From Hydractinia symbiolongicarpus (taxonomy: Eukaryota; Cnidaria; Hydrozoa; Anthoathecata; Hydractiniidae), in the NCBI RefSeq assembly GCF_029227915.1, contig NC_079877.1, positions 2,232,001 to 2,296,000 of the forward strand: a stretch of 64,000 nt of DNA, written 5' to 3'. Under the pieces are notes generated by a model. That model worked only from the letters and a program-made list of their open reading frames with translations. It was not told where the DNA came from and did no database searches. Position numbers and translations under genes: made by a program. Shown piece after piece: positions 12,591 through 26,086 of the stretch; position 1 is the first letter of the stretch; each line of letters opens with the position of its first letter.

Positions 12591-14453
12591 TCAGCAATTA
12601 CACTGGACCCTGTGGTAGCGATTCATTTAAAAATTAAGATAAATAAGTGATCTTGTACTGTGGGACCAATCCTAGCCGTTATCGCGCGCTGAAGAAATAG
12701 AGACAGTTTCAAAAACTACATTTCATTGACTTTCTAACGGTGTCAATCCGTTTGACTTACAACGGTTGCGTCACATAATCGTACCAACATGTATTTAGTG
12801 ATTTTCTTCCGATATTACTAAGTTGTATCGCTTTCAACAGTGAAACGATTGACTGTGGGACTTAATTGAACTGATTTTGGACTTTGAACTTATAAATGTA
12901 ATAAATGAGCCATTTTGACTAGAAGAAATAACATTCTCCTTAATTTGACATGATTGCTGGGACTCAGCGATTTCACTGGGCGCTGTGGTAACGGTTTATT
13001 TAAAAATTAAGATAAATAAGTCATTGTGTACTGTGGGACCAATCCTAGCCGTTATCGCGCGTTGAAGAAATAGAGACAGTTTCAAAAACTACATTTCATT
13101 GACTTTCTAACTGTGTCAATCCGTTTGACTTACAACGGTTGCGTCACATCATCGTACCAAAATGTATTTAGTGATTTTCTTCCGATATTACTAAGTTGTA
13201 TCGCTTTTAACAGTGAAACGATTGACCGTGGGAATTAATTCAACTGATTCTGGACTGTGACCTTATAAATGTAATAAATGAGCCATTTTGACTAGAAGAA
13301 ATAACATTCTCCTTAATTTGACATGATTGCTGGAACTCAGCGATTACACTGGGCGCTGTGGTAACGGTTTATTTAAAAATTAAGATAAATAAGTCATTTT
13401 GTACTGTGGGACCAATCCTAGCCGTTATCGCGCGCTGAAGAAATAGAGACAGTTTCAAAAACTACATTTCATTGACTTTCTAACGGTGTCAATCCGTTTG
13501 ACTTACAACGGTTGCGTCACATAATCGTACCAACATGTATTTAGTGATTTTCTTCCGATATTACTAAGTTGTATTGCTTTCAACAGTGAAACGATTGACT
13601 GTGGGACTTAATTGAACTGATTTTGAACTTTGACCTTATAAATGTAATAAATGAGCCATTTTGACTAGAAGAAATAACATTCTCCTTAATTTGACATGAT
13701 TGATGAAACTCACCGATTACACTGGGCGCTGTGGTAACGCTTTATTTAAAAATTAAGATAAATAAGTCATTTTGTACTGTGGGACCAATCCTAGCCGTTA
13801 TCGCGCGCTGAAGAAATAGAGACAGTTTCAAAAACTACATTTCATTGACTTTCTAACGGTGTCAATCCGTTTGACTTACAACGGTTGCGTCACATAATCG
13901 TACCAACATGTATTTAGTGATTTTCTTCCGATATTACTAAGTTGTATCGCTTTTAACAATGAAACGATTGACCGTGGGAATTAATTCAATGATTCTGGAC
14001 TGTGACCTTATAAATGTGATTAATGCGCCAATTTGTCTCCAAGGAATAACATTCTTCTTAATTTGACATGATTGCTGGAATTCAGCGGTTACATTAGGCT
14101 CTGCCGTAGCGCTTTATTTAAAAATTTAGATAAATAAGATTTTCTTACTGTGGGACCAATCCTGGCCGTTACCATGCGCTGAAAAAATAAAGACATTCTC
14201 AAAAACTACATTTCATTGATTTCTTGGCGGTATAATTCAGTTTGAGTTACAACGGTTGCGTCACATATTCGTACCAACATGTATTTAGCGAAAGTATTCG
14301 GATATTACTATGTTGCATCGCTTTTAACTGTGAAACGTTTGACTGTGGGACTTAATTGAACTGATTTTGGACTTTGACCTTATAGATGTAATAAATGAGC
14401 CATTTTGACTAGAAGAAATAACATTCTACTTAATTTGACATGATTGATGAAAC
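12591..14453 (+). repeat. Higher-order 5-mer, copy 2 (1,863 bp)
   Basis: Second copy of the five-monomer block, with its C-type monomer at 14,164. The boundary with copy 1 is a hybrid: gatgaaactc from the block end is joined to agcaattacactggacc from the block start. Informative differences place the exchange at 12,588-12,595. The low number of differences between copies indicates a recent event relative to ordinary monomer divergence in this array. Confidence 0.9.
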
Positions 14454-16460
14454 TCAGCGATTACACTGGGCGCTGTGGTAGTGCTTTGTTTAAGAGTTAA
14501 GATAAATAAGTCATTTATTACTGTGGAAACAATCCTAGCCGTTATCGCACGCCGAAGAAATAGAGACAGTTTCAAAAACTACATTTCATTGACTTTCTAA
14601 CGGTGTGAATCCGTTTGAGTTACAACGGTTGCGTCACATAATCGTACCAACATGTATTTACTGATTTCCTTCCGATATTACTAAGTTGTATCGCTTTTAA
14701 CAGTGAAACGATTGACCGTGAGAATTAATTCAACTGATTCTGGACTGTGACCTTATAAATGTAATAAATGAGCCATTTTGACTAGAAGAAATAACATTCT
14801 CCTTAATTTGACATGATTGCTGGAACTCAGCGATTACACTGGGCGCTGTGGTAACGGTTTATTTAAAAATTAAGATAAATAAGTCATTTTGTACTGTGGG
14901 ACCAATCCTAGCCGTTATCGCGCGCTGAAGAAATAGAGACAGTTTCAAAAACTACATTTCATTGACTTTCTAACGGTGTCAATCCGTTTGACTTACAACG
15001 GTTGCGTCACATAATCGTACCAACATGTATTTAGTGATTTTCTTCCGATATTACTAAGTTGTATCGCTTTCAACAGAGAAACGATTGACTGTGGGACTTA
15101 ATTGAACTGATTTTAGACTTTGACCTTATAAATGTAATAAATGAGCCATTTTGACTAGAAGAAATAACATTCTCCTTAATTTGACATGATTGATGGAACT
15201 CACCGATTACACTGGGCGCTGTGGTAACGGTTTATTTAAAAATTAAGATAAATAAGTCATTTTGTACTGTGGGACCAATCCTAGCCGTTATCGCGCGCTG
15301 AAGAAATAGAGACAGTTTCAAAAACTACATTTCATTGACTTTCTAACGGTGTCAATCCGTTTGACTTACAACGGTTGCGTCACATAATCGTACCAACATG
15401 TATTTAGTGATTTTCTTCCGATATTACTAAGTTGTATCGCTTTCAACAGTGAAACGATTGACTGTGGGACTTAATTGAACTGATTTTGGACTTTGACCTT
15501 ATAAATGTAATAAATGAGCCATTTTGATTAGAAGAAATAACATTCTCCTTAATTTGACATGATTGATGAAACTCACCGATTACACTGGGCGCTGTGGTAA
15601 AGCTTTATTTAAAAATTAAGATAAATAAGTCATTTTTTACTGTGGGACCAATCCTAGCCGTTATCGCGCGCTGAAAAAATAGAGACAGTTTCAAAAACTA
15701 CATTTCATTGACTTTCTAACGGTGTCAATCCGTTTGAGTTACAACGGTTGCGTCACATATTCGTACCAACATGTATTTAGTGATTTCCTTCCGATATTAT
15801 TAAGTTGTATCGCTTTTAACAGTGAAACGATTGACCGTGGGATTTAATTCAATGATTCTGGACTGTGACCTTTTAAATGTGATTAATGCGCCAATTTGTC
15901 TCCAAGGAATAACATTCTTCTTAATTTGACATGATTGCTGGAATTCAGCGGTTACATTAGGCTCTGCCGTAGCGCTTTATTTAAAAATTTAGATAAATAA
16001 GATTTTCTTACTGTGGGACCAATCCTGGCCGTTACCATGCACTGAAGAAATAAAGACATTCTCAAAAACTACATTTCATTGATTTCTTGGCGGTATAATT
16101 CAGTTTGAGTTACAACGGTTGCGTCACATATTCGTACCAACATGTATTTAGCGAAAGTATTCGGATATTACTAGGTTGCATCGCTTTTAACTGTGAAACG
16201 TTTGACTGTGCGACTTAATTTAACTGATTTTGAACTTTGACCTTATAAATGTAATAAATGAGCCATTTTGACTAGAAGAAATAACATTCTCCTTAATTTG
16301 ACATGATTGATGAAACTCAGCGATTACACTGGGCGCTGTGGTAGTGCTTTGTTTAAGAGTTAAGATAAATAAGTCATTTATTACTGTGGAAACAATCCTA
16401 GCCGTTATCGCACGCCGAAGAAATAGAGACAGTTTCAAAAACTACATTTCATTGACTTTC
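13945..16460 (+). repeat. Segmental repeat, copy 1 (offset 6,706 bp)
   Basis: This stretch corresponds to about 20,650-23,165 at a constant offset of 6,706 bp (18 monomers). Anchors: aacaatgaaacgattgacc at 13,955 and 20,661; ttacactgggcgctgtggta at 14,461 and 21,167; caacagagaaacg near 15,071 and 21,777; gctgaaaaaatag near 15,670 and 22,376. The match ends near 16,460, where this copy has ggtgtcaatcc/gacttac and the other has ggtgtgaatcc/gagttac. Confidence 0.82.
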
Positions 16461-16804
16461 TAACGGTGTCAATCCGTTTGACTTACAACGGTTGCGTCAC
16501 ATAATCGTACCAACATGTATTTAGTGATTTTCTTCCGATATTACTAAGTTGTATCGCTTTCAACAGTGAAACGATTGACTGTGGGACTTAATTGAACTGA
16601 TTTTGGACTTTGACCTTATAAATGTGATAAATGAGTCATTTTGATTACAAGAAATGATATTCTTCTTAATTTGACATAATTGCTGGAACTCAGCGATTAC
16701 ACTGGACCCTGTGGTAGCGATTCATTCAAAAATTTAGATAAATAAGTCATTTTTACTGTGGGACCAATCCTAGCCGTTAGCGCGCGCTGAAGATATAGAG
16801 ACAG

Positions 16805-19800
16805 TTTCAAAAACTACATTTCATTGACTTTCTAACGGTGTCAATCCGTTTGAGTTACAACAGTTGCGTCACATATTCGTACCAACATGTATTTAGTGAT
16901 TTCCTTCCGATATTATTAAGTTGTATCGCTTTTAACAGTGAAACGATTGACCGTGGGATTTAATTCAATGATTCTGGACTGTGACCTTTTAAATGTGATT
17001 AATGCGCCAATTTGTCTCCAAGGAATAACATTCTTCTTAATTTGACATGATTGCTGGAATTCAGCGGTTACATTAGGCTCTGCCGTAGCGCTTTATTTAA
17101 AAATTTAGATAAATAAGATTTTCTTACTGTGGGACCAATCCTGGCCGTTACCATGCACTGAAGAAATAAAGACATTCTCAAAAACTACATTTCATTGATT
17201 TCTTGGCGGTATAATTCAGTTTGAGTTACAACGGTTGCGTCACATATTCGTACCAACATGTATTTAGCGAAAGTATTCGGATATTACTAGGTTGCATCGC
17301 TTTTAACTGTGAAACGTTTGACTGTGCGACTTAATTTAACTGATTTTGAACTTTGACCTTATAAATGTAATAAATGAGCCATTTTGACTAGAAGAAATAA
17401 CATTCTCCTTAATTTGACATGATTGATGAAACTCAGCGATTACACTGGGCGCTGTGGTAGTGCTTTGTTTAAGAGTTAAGATAAATAAGTCATTTATTAC
17501 TGTGGAAACAATCCTAGCCGTTATCGCACGCCGAAGAAATAGAGACAGTTTCAAAAACTACATTTCATTGACTTTCTAACGGTGTGAATCCGTTTGAGTT
17601 ACAACGGTTGCGTCACATAATCGTACCAACATGTATTTACTGATTTCCTTCCGATATTACTAAGTTGTATCGCTTTTAACACTGAAACGATTGACCGTGG
17701 GAATTAATTCAACTGATTCTGGACTGTGACCTTATAAATGTAATAAATGAGCCATTTTGACTAGAAGAAATAACATTCTCCTTAATTTGACATGATTGCT
17801 GGAACTCAGCGATTACACTGGGCGCTGTGGTAACGGTTTATTTAAAAATTAAGATAAATAAGTCATTTTGTACTGTGGGACCAATCCTAGCCGTTATCGC
17901 GCGCTGAAGAAATAGAGACAGTTTCAAAAACTACATTTCATTGACTTTCTAACGGTGTCAATTCGTTTGACTTACAACGGTTGCGTCACATAATCGTACC
18001 AACATGTATTTAGTGATTTTCTTCCGATATTACTAAGTTGTATCGCTTTCAACAGTGAAACGATTGACTGTGGGACTTAATTGAACTGATTTTGTACTTT
18101 GACCTTATAAATGTAATAAATGAGCCGTTTTGACTAGAAGAAATAACGTTCTCCTTAATTTGACATAATTGATGAAACTCACCGATTACACTGGGCGCTG
18201 TGGTAACGCTTTATTTAAAAATTTAGATAAATAAGTCATTTTGTACTGTGGGGCGAATCCTAGCCGTTATCGCGCGCTGAAGAAATAGAGACAGTTTCCA
18301 AAACTAAATTTCATTGATTTTCTAACGGTGTCAATCCGTTTGAGTTACAACGGTTGCGTCACACATTCGTACCAACATGTATTTAGTGATTTTTTTCCGA
18401 TATTACTAAGTTGTATCGCTTTCAACAGTGAAACGATTGACTGTGGGACTTAATTGAACTGATTTTGGACTTTGACGTTATAAATGTGATAAATGAGTCA
18501 TTTTGACTACAAGAAATGATATTCTTCTTAATTTGACATGATTGCTGGAACTCAGCGACTACACTGGGCGCTGTGGTAAGGCTTTATTTAAAAATTAAGA
18601 TAAATAAGTCAATTTTTATTGTGGAACCAATCCTAGCCGTTATCGCGCGCTGAAGAAATAGAGACAGTTTCTAAAACTAAATTTCATTGATTTTCTAACG
18701 GTGTCAATCCGTTTGAGTTACAACGGTTGCGTCACACATTCGTACCAACATGTATTTAGTGATTTTTTTCCGATATTACTAAGTTGTATCGCTTTCAACA
18801 GTGAAACGATTGACGGTGGGACTTAATTGAACTGATTTTGGACTTTGACCTTATAAATGTGATAAATGAGTCATTTTGACTACAAGAAATGATATTCTTC
18901 TTAATTTGACATGATTGCCGGAACTCAGCGATTACACTGGGCGCTGTGGTAACAGTTTATTTAAAAATTAAGATAAATAAGTCATTTTGTACTGTGGGAC
19001 CAATCCTAGCCGTTATCGCGCGCTGAAGAAATAGAGACAGTTTCAAAAACTACATTTCATTGACTTTCTAACGGTGTCAATCCGTTTGACTTACAACGGT
19101 TGCGTCACATAATCGTACCAACATGTATTTAGTGATTTTCTTCCGATATTACTAAGTTGTATCGCTTTCAACAGTGAAACGATTGACTGTGGGACTTAAT
19201 TGAACTGATTTTGGACTTTGACCTTATAAATGTAATAAATGAGCCATTTTGACTAGAAGAAATAACATTCTCCTTAATTTGACATGATTGATGGAACTCA
19301 CCGATTACACTGGGCGCTGTGGTAACGGTTTATTTAAAAATTAAGATAAATAAGTCATTTTGTACTGTGGGACCAATCCTAGCCGTTATCGCGCGCTGAA
19401 GAATTAGAGACAGTTTCAAAAACTACATTTCATTGACTTTCTAACGGTGTCAATCCGTTTGACTTACAACGGTTGCGTCACATAATCGTACCAACATGTA
19501 TTTAGCGATTTTCTTCCGATATTACTAAGTTGTATCGCTTTCAACAGAGAAACGATTGACTGTGGGACTTAATTGAACTGATTTTGGACTTTGACCTTAT
19601 AAATGTAATAAATGAGCCATTTTGACTAGAAGAAATAACATTCTCCTTAATTTGACATGATTGATGGAACTCACCGATTACACTGGGCGCTGTGGTAACG
19701 GTTTATTTAAAAATTAAGATAAATAAGTCATTTTGTACTGTGGGACCAATCCTAGCCGTTATCGCGCGCTGAAGAAATAGAGACAGTTTCAAAAACTACA

Positions 19801-19970
19801 TTTCATTGACTTTCTAACGGTGTCAATCCGTTTGACTTACAACGGTTGCGTCACATAATCGTACCAAAATGTATTTAGTGATTTTCTTCCGATATTACTA
19901 AGTTGTATCGCTTTCAACAGTGAAACGATTGACTGTGGGACTTAATTGAACTGATTTTGGACTTTGACCT
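16805..19970 (+). repeat. Segmental repeat, copy 1 (offset 5,590 bp)
   Basis: Matches about 22,395-25,560 at 5,590 bp (15 monomers). Shared private variants: gtggggcgaatcc (18,248 and 23,838), aacactgaaacg (about 17,678 and 23,268), gcgactacactggg, caatttttattgtggaacc, tttagcgattttcttcc (19,501 and 25,091) and caacagagaaacg. The match ends around 19,970, where the copies differ as tgagccattttgattag against tgagtcattttgactag. Confidence 0.85.
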
Positions 19971-20649
19971 TATAAATGTAATAAATGAGCCATTTTGATT
20001 AGAAGAAATAACATTCTCCTTAATTTGACATGATTGATGAAACTCACCGATTACACTGGGCGCTGTGGTAAAGCTTTATTTAAAAATTAAGATAAATAAG
20101 TCATTTTTTACTGTGGGACCAATCCTAGCCGTTATCGCGCGCTGAAAAAATAGAGACAGTTTCAAAAACTACATTTCATTGACTTTCTAACGGTGTCAAT
20201 CCGTTTGACTTACAACGGTTGCGTCACATAATCGTACCAACATGTATTTAGTGATTTTCTTCCGATATTACTAAGTTGTATCGCTTTCAACAGTGAAACG
20301 ATTGACTGTGGGACTTAATTGAACTGATTTTGGACTTTGACCTTATAAATGTGATAAATGAGTCATTTTGACTACAAGAAATGATATTCTTCTTAATTTG
20401 ACATGATTGCTGGAACTCAGCGATTACACTGGACCCTGTGGTAGCGATTCATTCAAAAATTTAGATAATTAAGTCATTTTTACTGTGGGACCAATCCTAG
20501 CCGTTAGCGCGCGCTGAAGATATAGAGACAGTTTCAAAAACTACATTTCATTGACTTTCTAACGGTGTCAATCCGTTTGAGTTACAACGGTTGCGTCACA
20601 TATTCGTACCAACATGTATTTAGTGATTTCCTTCCGATATTATTAAGTT

Positions 20650-23165
20650 GTATCGCTTTTAACAATGAAACGATTGACCGTGGGAATTAATTCAATGATT
20701 CTGGACTGTGACCTTATAAATGTGATTAATGCGCCAATTTGTCTCCAAGGAATAACATTCTTCTTAATTTGACATGATTGCTGGAATTCAGCGGTTACAT
20801 TAGGCTCTGCCGTAGCGCTTTATTTAAAAATTTAGATAAATAAGATTTTCTTACTGTGGGACCAATCCTGGCCGTTACCATGCGCTGAAAAAATAAAGAC
20901 ATTCTCAAAAACTACATTTCATTGATTTCTTGGCGGTATAATTCAGTTTGAGTTACAACGGTTGCGTCACATATTCGTACCAACATGTATTTAGCGAAAG
21001 TATTCGGATATTACTATGTTGCATCGCTTTTAACTGTGAAACGTTTGACTGTGGGACTTAATTGAACTGATTTTGGACTTTGACCTTATAGATGTAATAA
21101 ATGAGCCATTTTGACTAGAAGAAATAACATTCTACTTAATTTGACATGATTGATGAAACTCAGCGATTACACTGGGCGCTGTGGTAGTGCTTTGTTTAAG
21201 AGTTAAGATAAATAAGTCATTTATTACTGTGGAAACAATCCTAGCCGTTATCGCACGCCGAAGAAATAGAGACAGTTTCAAAAACTACATTTCATTGACT
21301 TTCTAACGGTGTGAATCCGTTTGAGTTACAACGGTTGCGTCACATAATCGTACCAACATGTATTTACTGATTTCCTTCCGATATTACTAAGTTGTATCGC
21401 TTTTAACAGTGAAACGATTGACCGTGAGAATTAATTCAACTGATTCTGGACTGTGACCTTATAAATGTAATAAATGAGCCATTTTGACTAGAAGAAATAA
21501 CATTCTCCTTAATTTGACATGATTGCTGGAACTCAGCGATTACACTGGGCGCTGTGGTAACGGTTTATTTAAAAATTAAGATAAATAAGTCATTTTGTAC
21601 TGTGGGACCAATCCTAGCCGTTATCGCGCGCTGAAGAAATAGAGACAGTTTCAAAAACTACATTTCATTGACTTTCTAACGGTGTCAATCCGTTTGACTT
21701 ACAACGGTTGCGTCACATAATCGTACCAACATGTATTTAGTGATTTTCTTCCGATATTACTAAGTTGTATCGCTTTCAACAGAGAAACGATTGACTGTGG
21801 GACTTAATTGAACTGATTTTGGACTTTGACCTTATAAATGTAATAAATGAGCCATTTTGACTAGAAGAAATAACATTCTCCTTAATTTGACATGATTGAT
21901 GGAACTCACCGATTACACTGGGCGCTGTGGTAACGGTTTATTTAAAAATTAAGATAAATAAGTCATTTTGTACTGTGGGACCAATCCTAGCCGTTATCGC
22001 GCGCTGAAGAAATAGAGACAGTTTCAAAAACTACATTTCATTGACTTTCTAACGGTGTCAATCCGTTTGACTTACAACGGTTGCGTCACATAATCGTACC
22101 AACATGTATTTAGTGATTTTCTTCCGATATTACTAAGTTGTATCGCTTTCAACAGTGAAACGATTGACTGTGGGACTTAATTGAACTGATTTTGGACTTT
22201 GACCTTATAAATGTAATAAATGAGCCATTTTGATTAGAAGAAATAACATTCTCCTTAATTTGACATGATTGATGAAACTCACCGATTACACTGGGCGCTG
22301 TGGTAAAGCTTTATTTAAAAATTAAGATAAATAAGTCATTTTTTACTGTGGGACCAATCCTAGCCGTTATCGCGCGCTGAAAAAATAGAGACAGTTTCAA
22401 AAACTACATTTCATTGACTTTCTAACGGTGTCAATCCGTTTGAGTTACAATGGTTGCGTCACATATTTGTACCAACATGTATTTAGTGATTTCCTTCCGA
22501 TATTATTAAGTTGTATCGCTTTTAACAGTGAAACGATTGACCGTGGGAATTAATTCAATGATTCTGGACTGTGACCTTTTAAATGTGATTAATGCGCCAA
22601 TTTGTCTTCAAGGAATAACATTCTTCTTAATTTGACATGATTGCTGGAATTCAGCGGTTACATTAGGCTCTGCCGTAGCGCTTTATTTAAAAATTTAGAT
22701 AAATAAGATTTTCTTACTGTGGGACCAATCCTGGCCGTTACCATGCACTGAAGAAATAAAGACATTCTCAAAAACTACATTTCATTGATTTCTTGGCGGT
22801 ATAATTCAGTTTGAGTTACAACGGTTGCGTCACATATTCGTACCAACATGTATTTAGCGAAAGTATTCGGATATTACTAGGTTGCATCGCTTTTAACTGT
22901 GAAACGTTTGACTGTGCGACTTAATTTAACTGATTTTGAACTTTGACCTTATAAATGTAATAAATGAGCCATTTTGACTAGAAGAAATAACATTCTCCTT
23001 AATTTGACATGATTGATGAAACTCAGCGATTACACTGGGCGCTGTGGTAGTGCTTTGTTTAAGAGTTAAGATAAATAAGTCATTTATTACTGTGGAAACA
23101 ATCCTAGCCGTTATCGCACGCCGAAGAAATAGAGACAGTTTCAAAAACTACATTTCATTGACTTT
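20650..23165 (+). repeat. Segmental repeat, copy 2 (offset 6,706 bp)
   Basis: Partner of the block at about 13,945-16,460. Its left edge is not shared: upstream of about 20,650 it has the ttccttccgatattatt and gagttac form, while copy 1 has ttttcttccgatattac and gacttac. The monomers just upstream (20127, 20499) instead match 2611-2983 at an offset of 17,516 bp. The array here is therefore a mosaic of segments from different donors. Confidence 0.8.
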
Positions 23166-25560
23166 CTAACGGTGTGAATCCGTTTGAGTTACAACGGTTG
23201 CGTCACATAATCGTACCAACATGTATTTACTGATTTCCTTCCGATATTACTAAGTTGTATCGCTTTTAACACTGAAACGATTGACCGTGGGAATTAATTC
23301 AACTGATTCTGGACTGTGACCTTATAAATGTAATAAATGAGCCATTTTGACTAGAAGAAATAACATTCTCCTTAATTTGACATGATTGCTGGAACTCAGC
23401 GATTACACTGGGCGCTATGGTAACGGTTTATTTAAAAATTAAGATAAATAAGTCATTTTGTACTGTGGGACCAATCCTAGCCGTTATCGCGCGCTGAAGA
23501 AATAGAGACAGTTTCAAAAACTACATTTCATTGACTTTCTAACGGTGTCAATCCGTTTGACTTACAACGGTTGCGTCACATAATCGTACCAACATGTATT
23601 TAGTGATTTTCTTCCGATATTACTAAGTTGTATCGCTTTCAACAGTGAAACGATTGACTGTGGGACTTAATTGAACTGATTTTGTACTTTGACCTTATAA
23701 ATGTAATAAATGAGCCGTTTTGACTAGAAGAAATAACGTTCTCCTTAATTTGACATAATTGATGAAACTCACCGATTACACTGGGCGCTGTGGTAACGCT
23801 TTATTTAAAAATTTAGATAAATAAGTCATTTTGTACTGTGGGGCGAATCCTAGCCGTTATCGCGCGCTGAAGAAATAGAGACAGTTTCCAAAACTAAATT
23901 TCATTGATTTTCTAACGGTGTCAATCCGTTTGAGTTACAACGGTTGCGTCACACATTCGTACCAACATGTATTTAGTGATTTTTTTCCGATATTACTAAG
24001 TTGTATCGCTTTCAACAGTGAAACGATTGACTGTGGGACTTAATTGAACTGATTTTGGACTTTGACGTTATAAATGTGATAAATGAGTCATTTTGACTAC
24101 AAGAAATGATATTCTTCTTAATTTGACATGATTGCTGGAACTCAGCGACTACACTGGGCGCTGTGGTAAGGCTTTATTTAAAAATTAAGATAAATAAGTC
24201 AATTTTTATTGTGGAACCAATCCTAGCCGTTATCGCGCGCTGAAGAAATAGAGACAGTTTCTAAAACTAAATTTCATTGATTTTCTAACGGTGTCAATCC
24301 GTTTGAGTTACAACGGTTGCGTCACACATTCGTACCAACATGTATTTAGCGATTTTTTTCCGATATTACTAAGTTGTATCGCTTTCAACAGTGAAACGAT
24401 TGACGGTGGGACTTAATTGAACTGATTTTGGACTTTGACCTTATAAATGTGATAAATGAGTCATTTTGACTACAAGAAATGATATTCTTCTTAATTTGAC
24501 ATGATTGCCGGAACTCAGCGATTACACTGGGCGCTGTGGTAACAGTTTATTTAAAAATTAAGATAAATAAGTCATTTTGTACTGTGGGACCAATCCTAGC
24601 CGTTATCGCGCGCTGAAGAAATAGAGACAGTTTCAAAAACTACATTTCATTGACTTTCTAACGGTGTCAATCCGTTTGACTTACAACGGTTGCGTCACAT
24701 AATCGTACCAACATGTATTTAGTGATTTTCTTCCGATATTACTAAGTTGTATCGCTTTCAACAGTGAAACGATTGACTGTGGGACTTAATTGAACTGATT
24801 TTGGACTTTGACCTTATAAATGTAATAAATGAGCCATTTTGACTAGAAGAAATAACATTCTCCTTAATTTGACATGATTGATGGAACTCACCGATTACAC
24901 TGGGCGCTGTGGTAACGGTTTATTTAAAAATTAAGATAAATAAGTCATTTTGTACTGTGGGACCAATCCTAGCCGTTATCGCGCGCTGAAGAAATAGAGA
25001 CAGTTTCAAAAACTACATTTCATTGACTTTCTAACGGTGTCAATCCGTTTGACTTACAACGGTTGCGTCACATAATCGTACCAACATGTATTTAGCGATT
25101 TTCTTCCGATATTACTAAGTTGTATCGCTTTCAACAGAGAAACGATTGACTGTGGGACTTAATTGAACTGATTTTGGACTTTGACCTTATAAATGTAATA
25201 AATGAGCCATTTTGACTAGAAGAAATAACATTCTCCTTAATTTGACATGATTGATGGAACTCACCGATTACACTGGGCGCTGTGGTAACGGTTTATTTAA
25301 AAATTAAGATAAATAAGTCATTTTGTACTGTGGGACCAATCCTAGCCGTTATCGCGCGCTGAAGAAATAGAGACAGTTTCAAAAACTACATTTCATTGAC
25401 TTTCTAACGGTGTCAATCCGTTTGACTTACAACGGTTGCGTCACATAATCGTACCAACATGTACTTAGTGATTTTCTTCCGATATTACTAAGTTGTATCG
25501 CTTTCAACAGTGAAACGATTGACTGTGGGACTTAATTGAACTGATTTTGGACTTTGACCT
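22395..25560 (+). repeat. Segmental repeat, copy 2 (offset 5,590 bp)
   Basis: Partner of 16,805-19,970. Its first part is also covered by the 6,706-bp correspondence with about 15,690-16,460. That sequence is therefore present three times (near 15.7, 16.8 and 22.4 kb), which accounts for the recurring C-D pair at 16027/16400, 17143/17516 and 22733/23106. Confidence 0.83.
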
Positions 25561-26066
25561 TATAAATGTGATAAATGAGTCATTTTGACTAGAAGAAATA
25601 ACATTCTCCTTAATTTGACATGATTGATGGAACTCACCGATTACACTGGGCGCTGTGGTAACGGTTTATTTAAAAATTAAGATAAATAAGTCATTTTGTA
25701 CTGTGGAACCAATCCTAGCCGTTATCGCGCGCTGAAGAAATAGAGACAGTTTCTAAAACTAAATTTCATTGATTTTCTAACGGTGTCAATCCGTTTGAGT
25801 TACAACGGTTGCGTCACACATTCGTACCAACATGTATTTAGCGATTTTTTTCCGATATTACTAAGTTGTATCGCTTTCAACAGTGAAACGATTGACGGTG
25901 GGACTTAATTGAACTGATTTTGGACTTTGACCTTATAAATGTGATAAATGAGTCATTTTGACTACAAGAAATGATATTCTTCTTAATTTGACATGATTGC
26001 CGGAACTCAGCGATTACACTGGGCGCTGTGGTAACAGTTTATTTAAAAATTAAGATAAATAAGTCA

Positions 26067-26086
26067 TTTTGTACTGTTTTGTACTG
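26067..26086 (+). repeat. 10-bp tandem duplication (ttttgtactg x 2)
   Basis: The monomer starting at 25,717 is 383 bp instead of 373 bp because ttttgtactg is repeated directly at 26,067-26,076 and 26,077-26,086, just before the end motif tgtgggaccaatcc. No other monomer in the window has it, so it is private and probably recent; replication slippage is the simplest cause. Confidence 0.93.
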
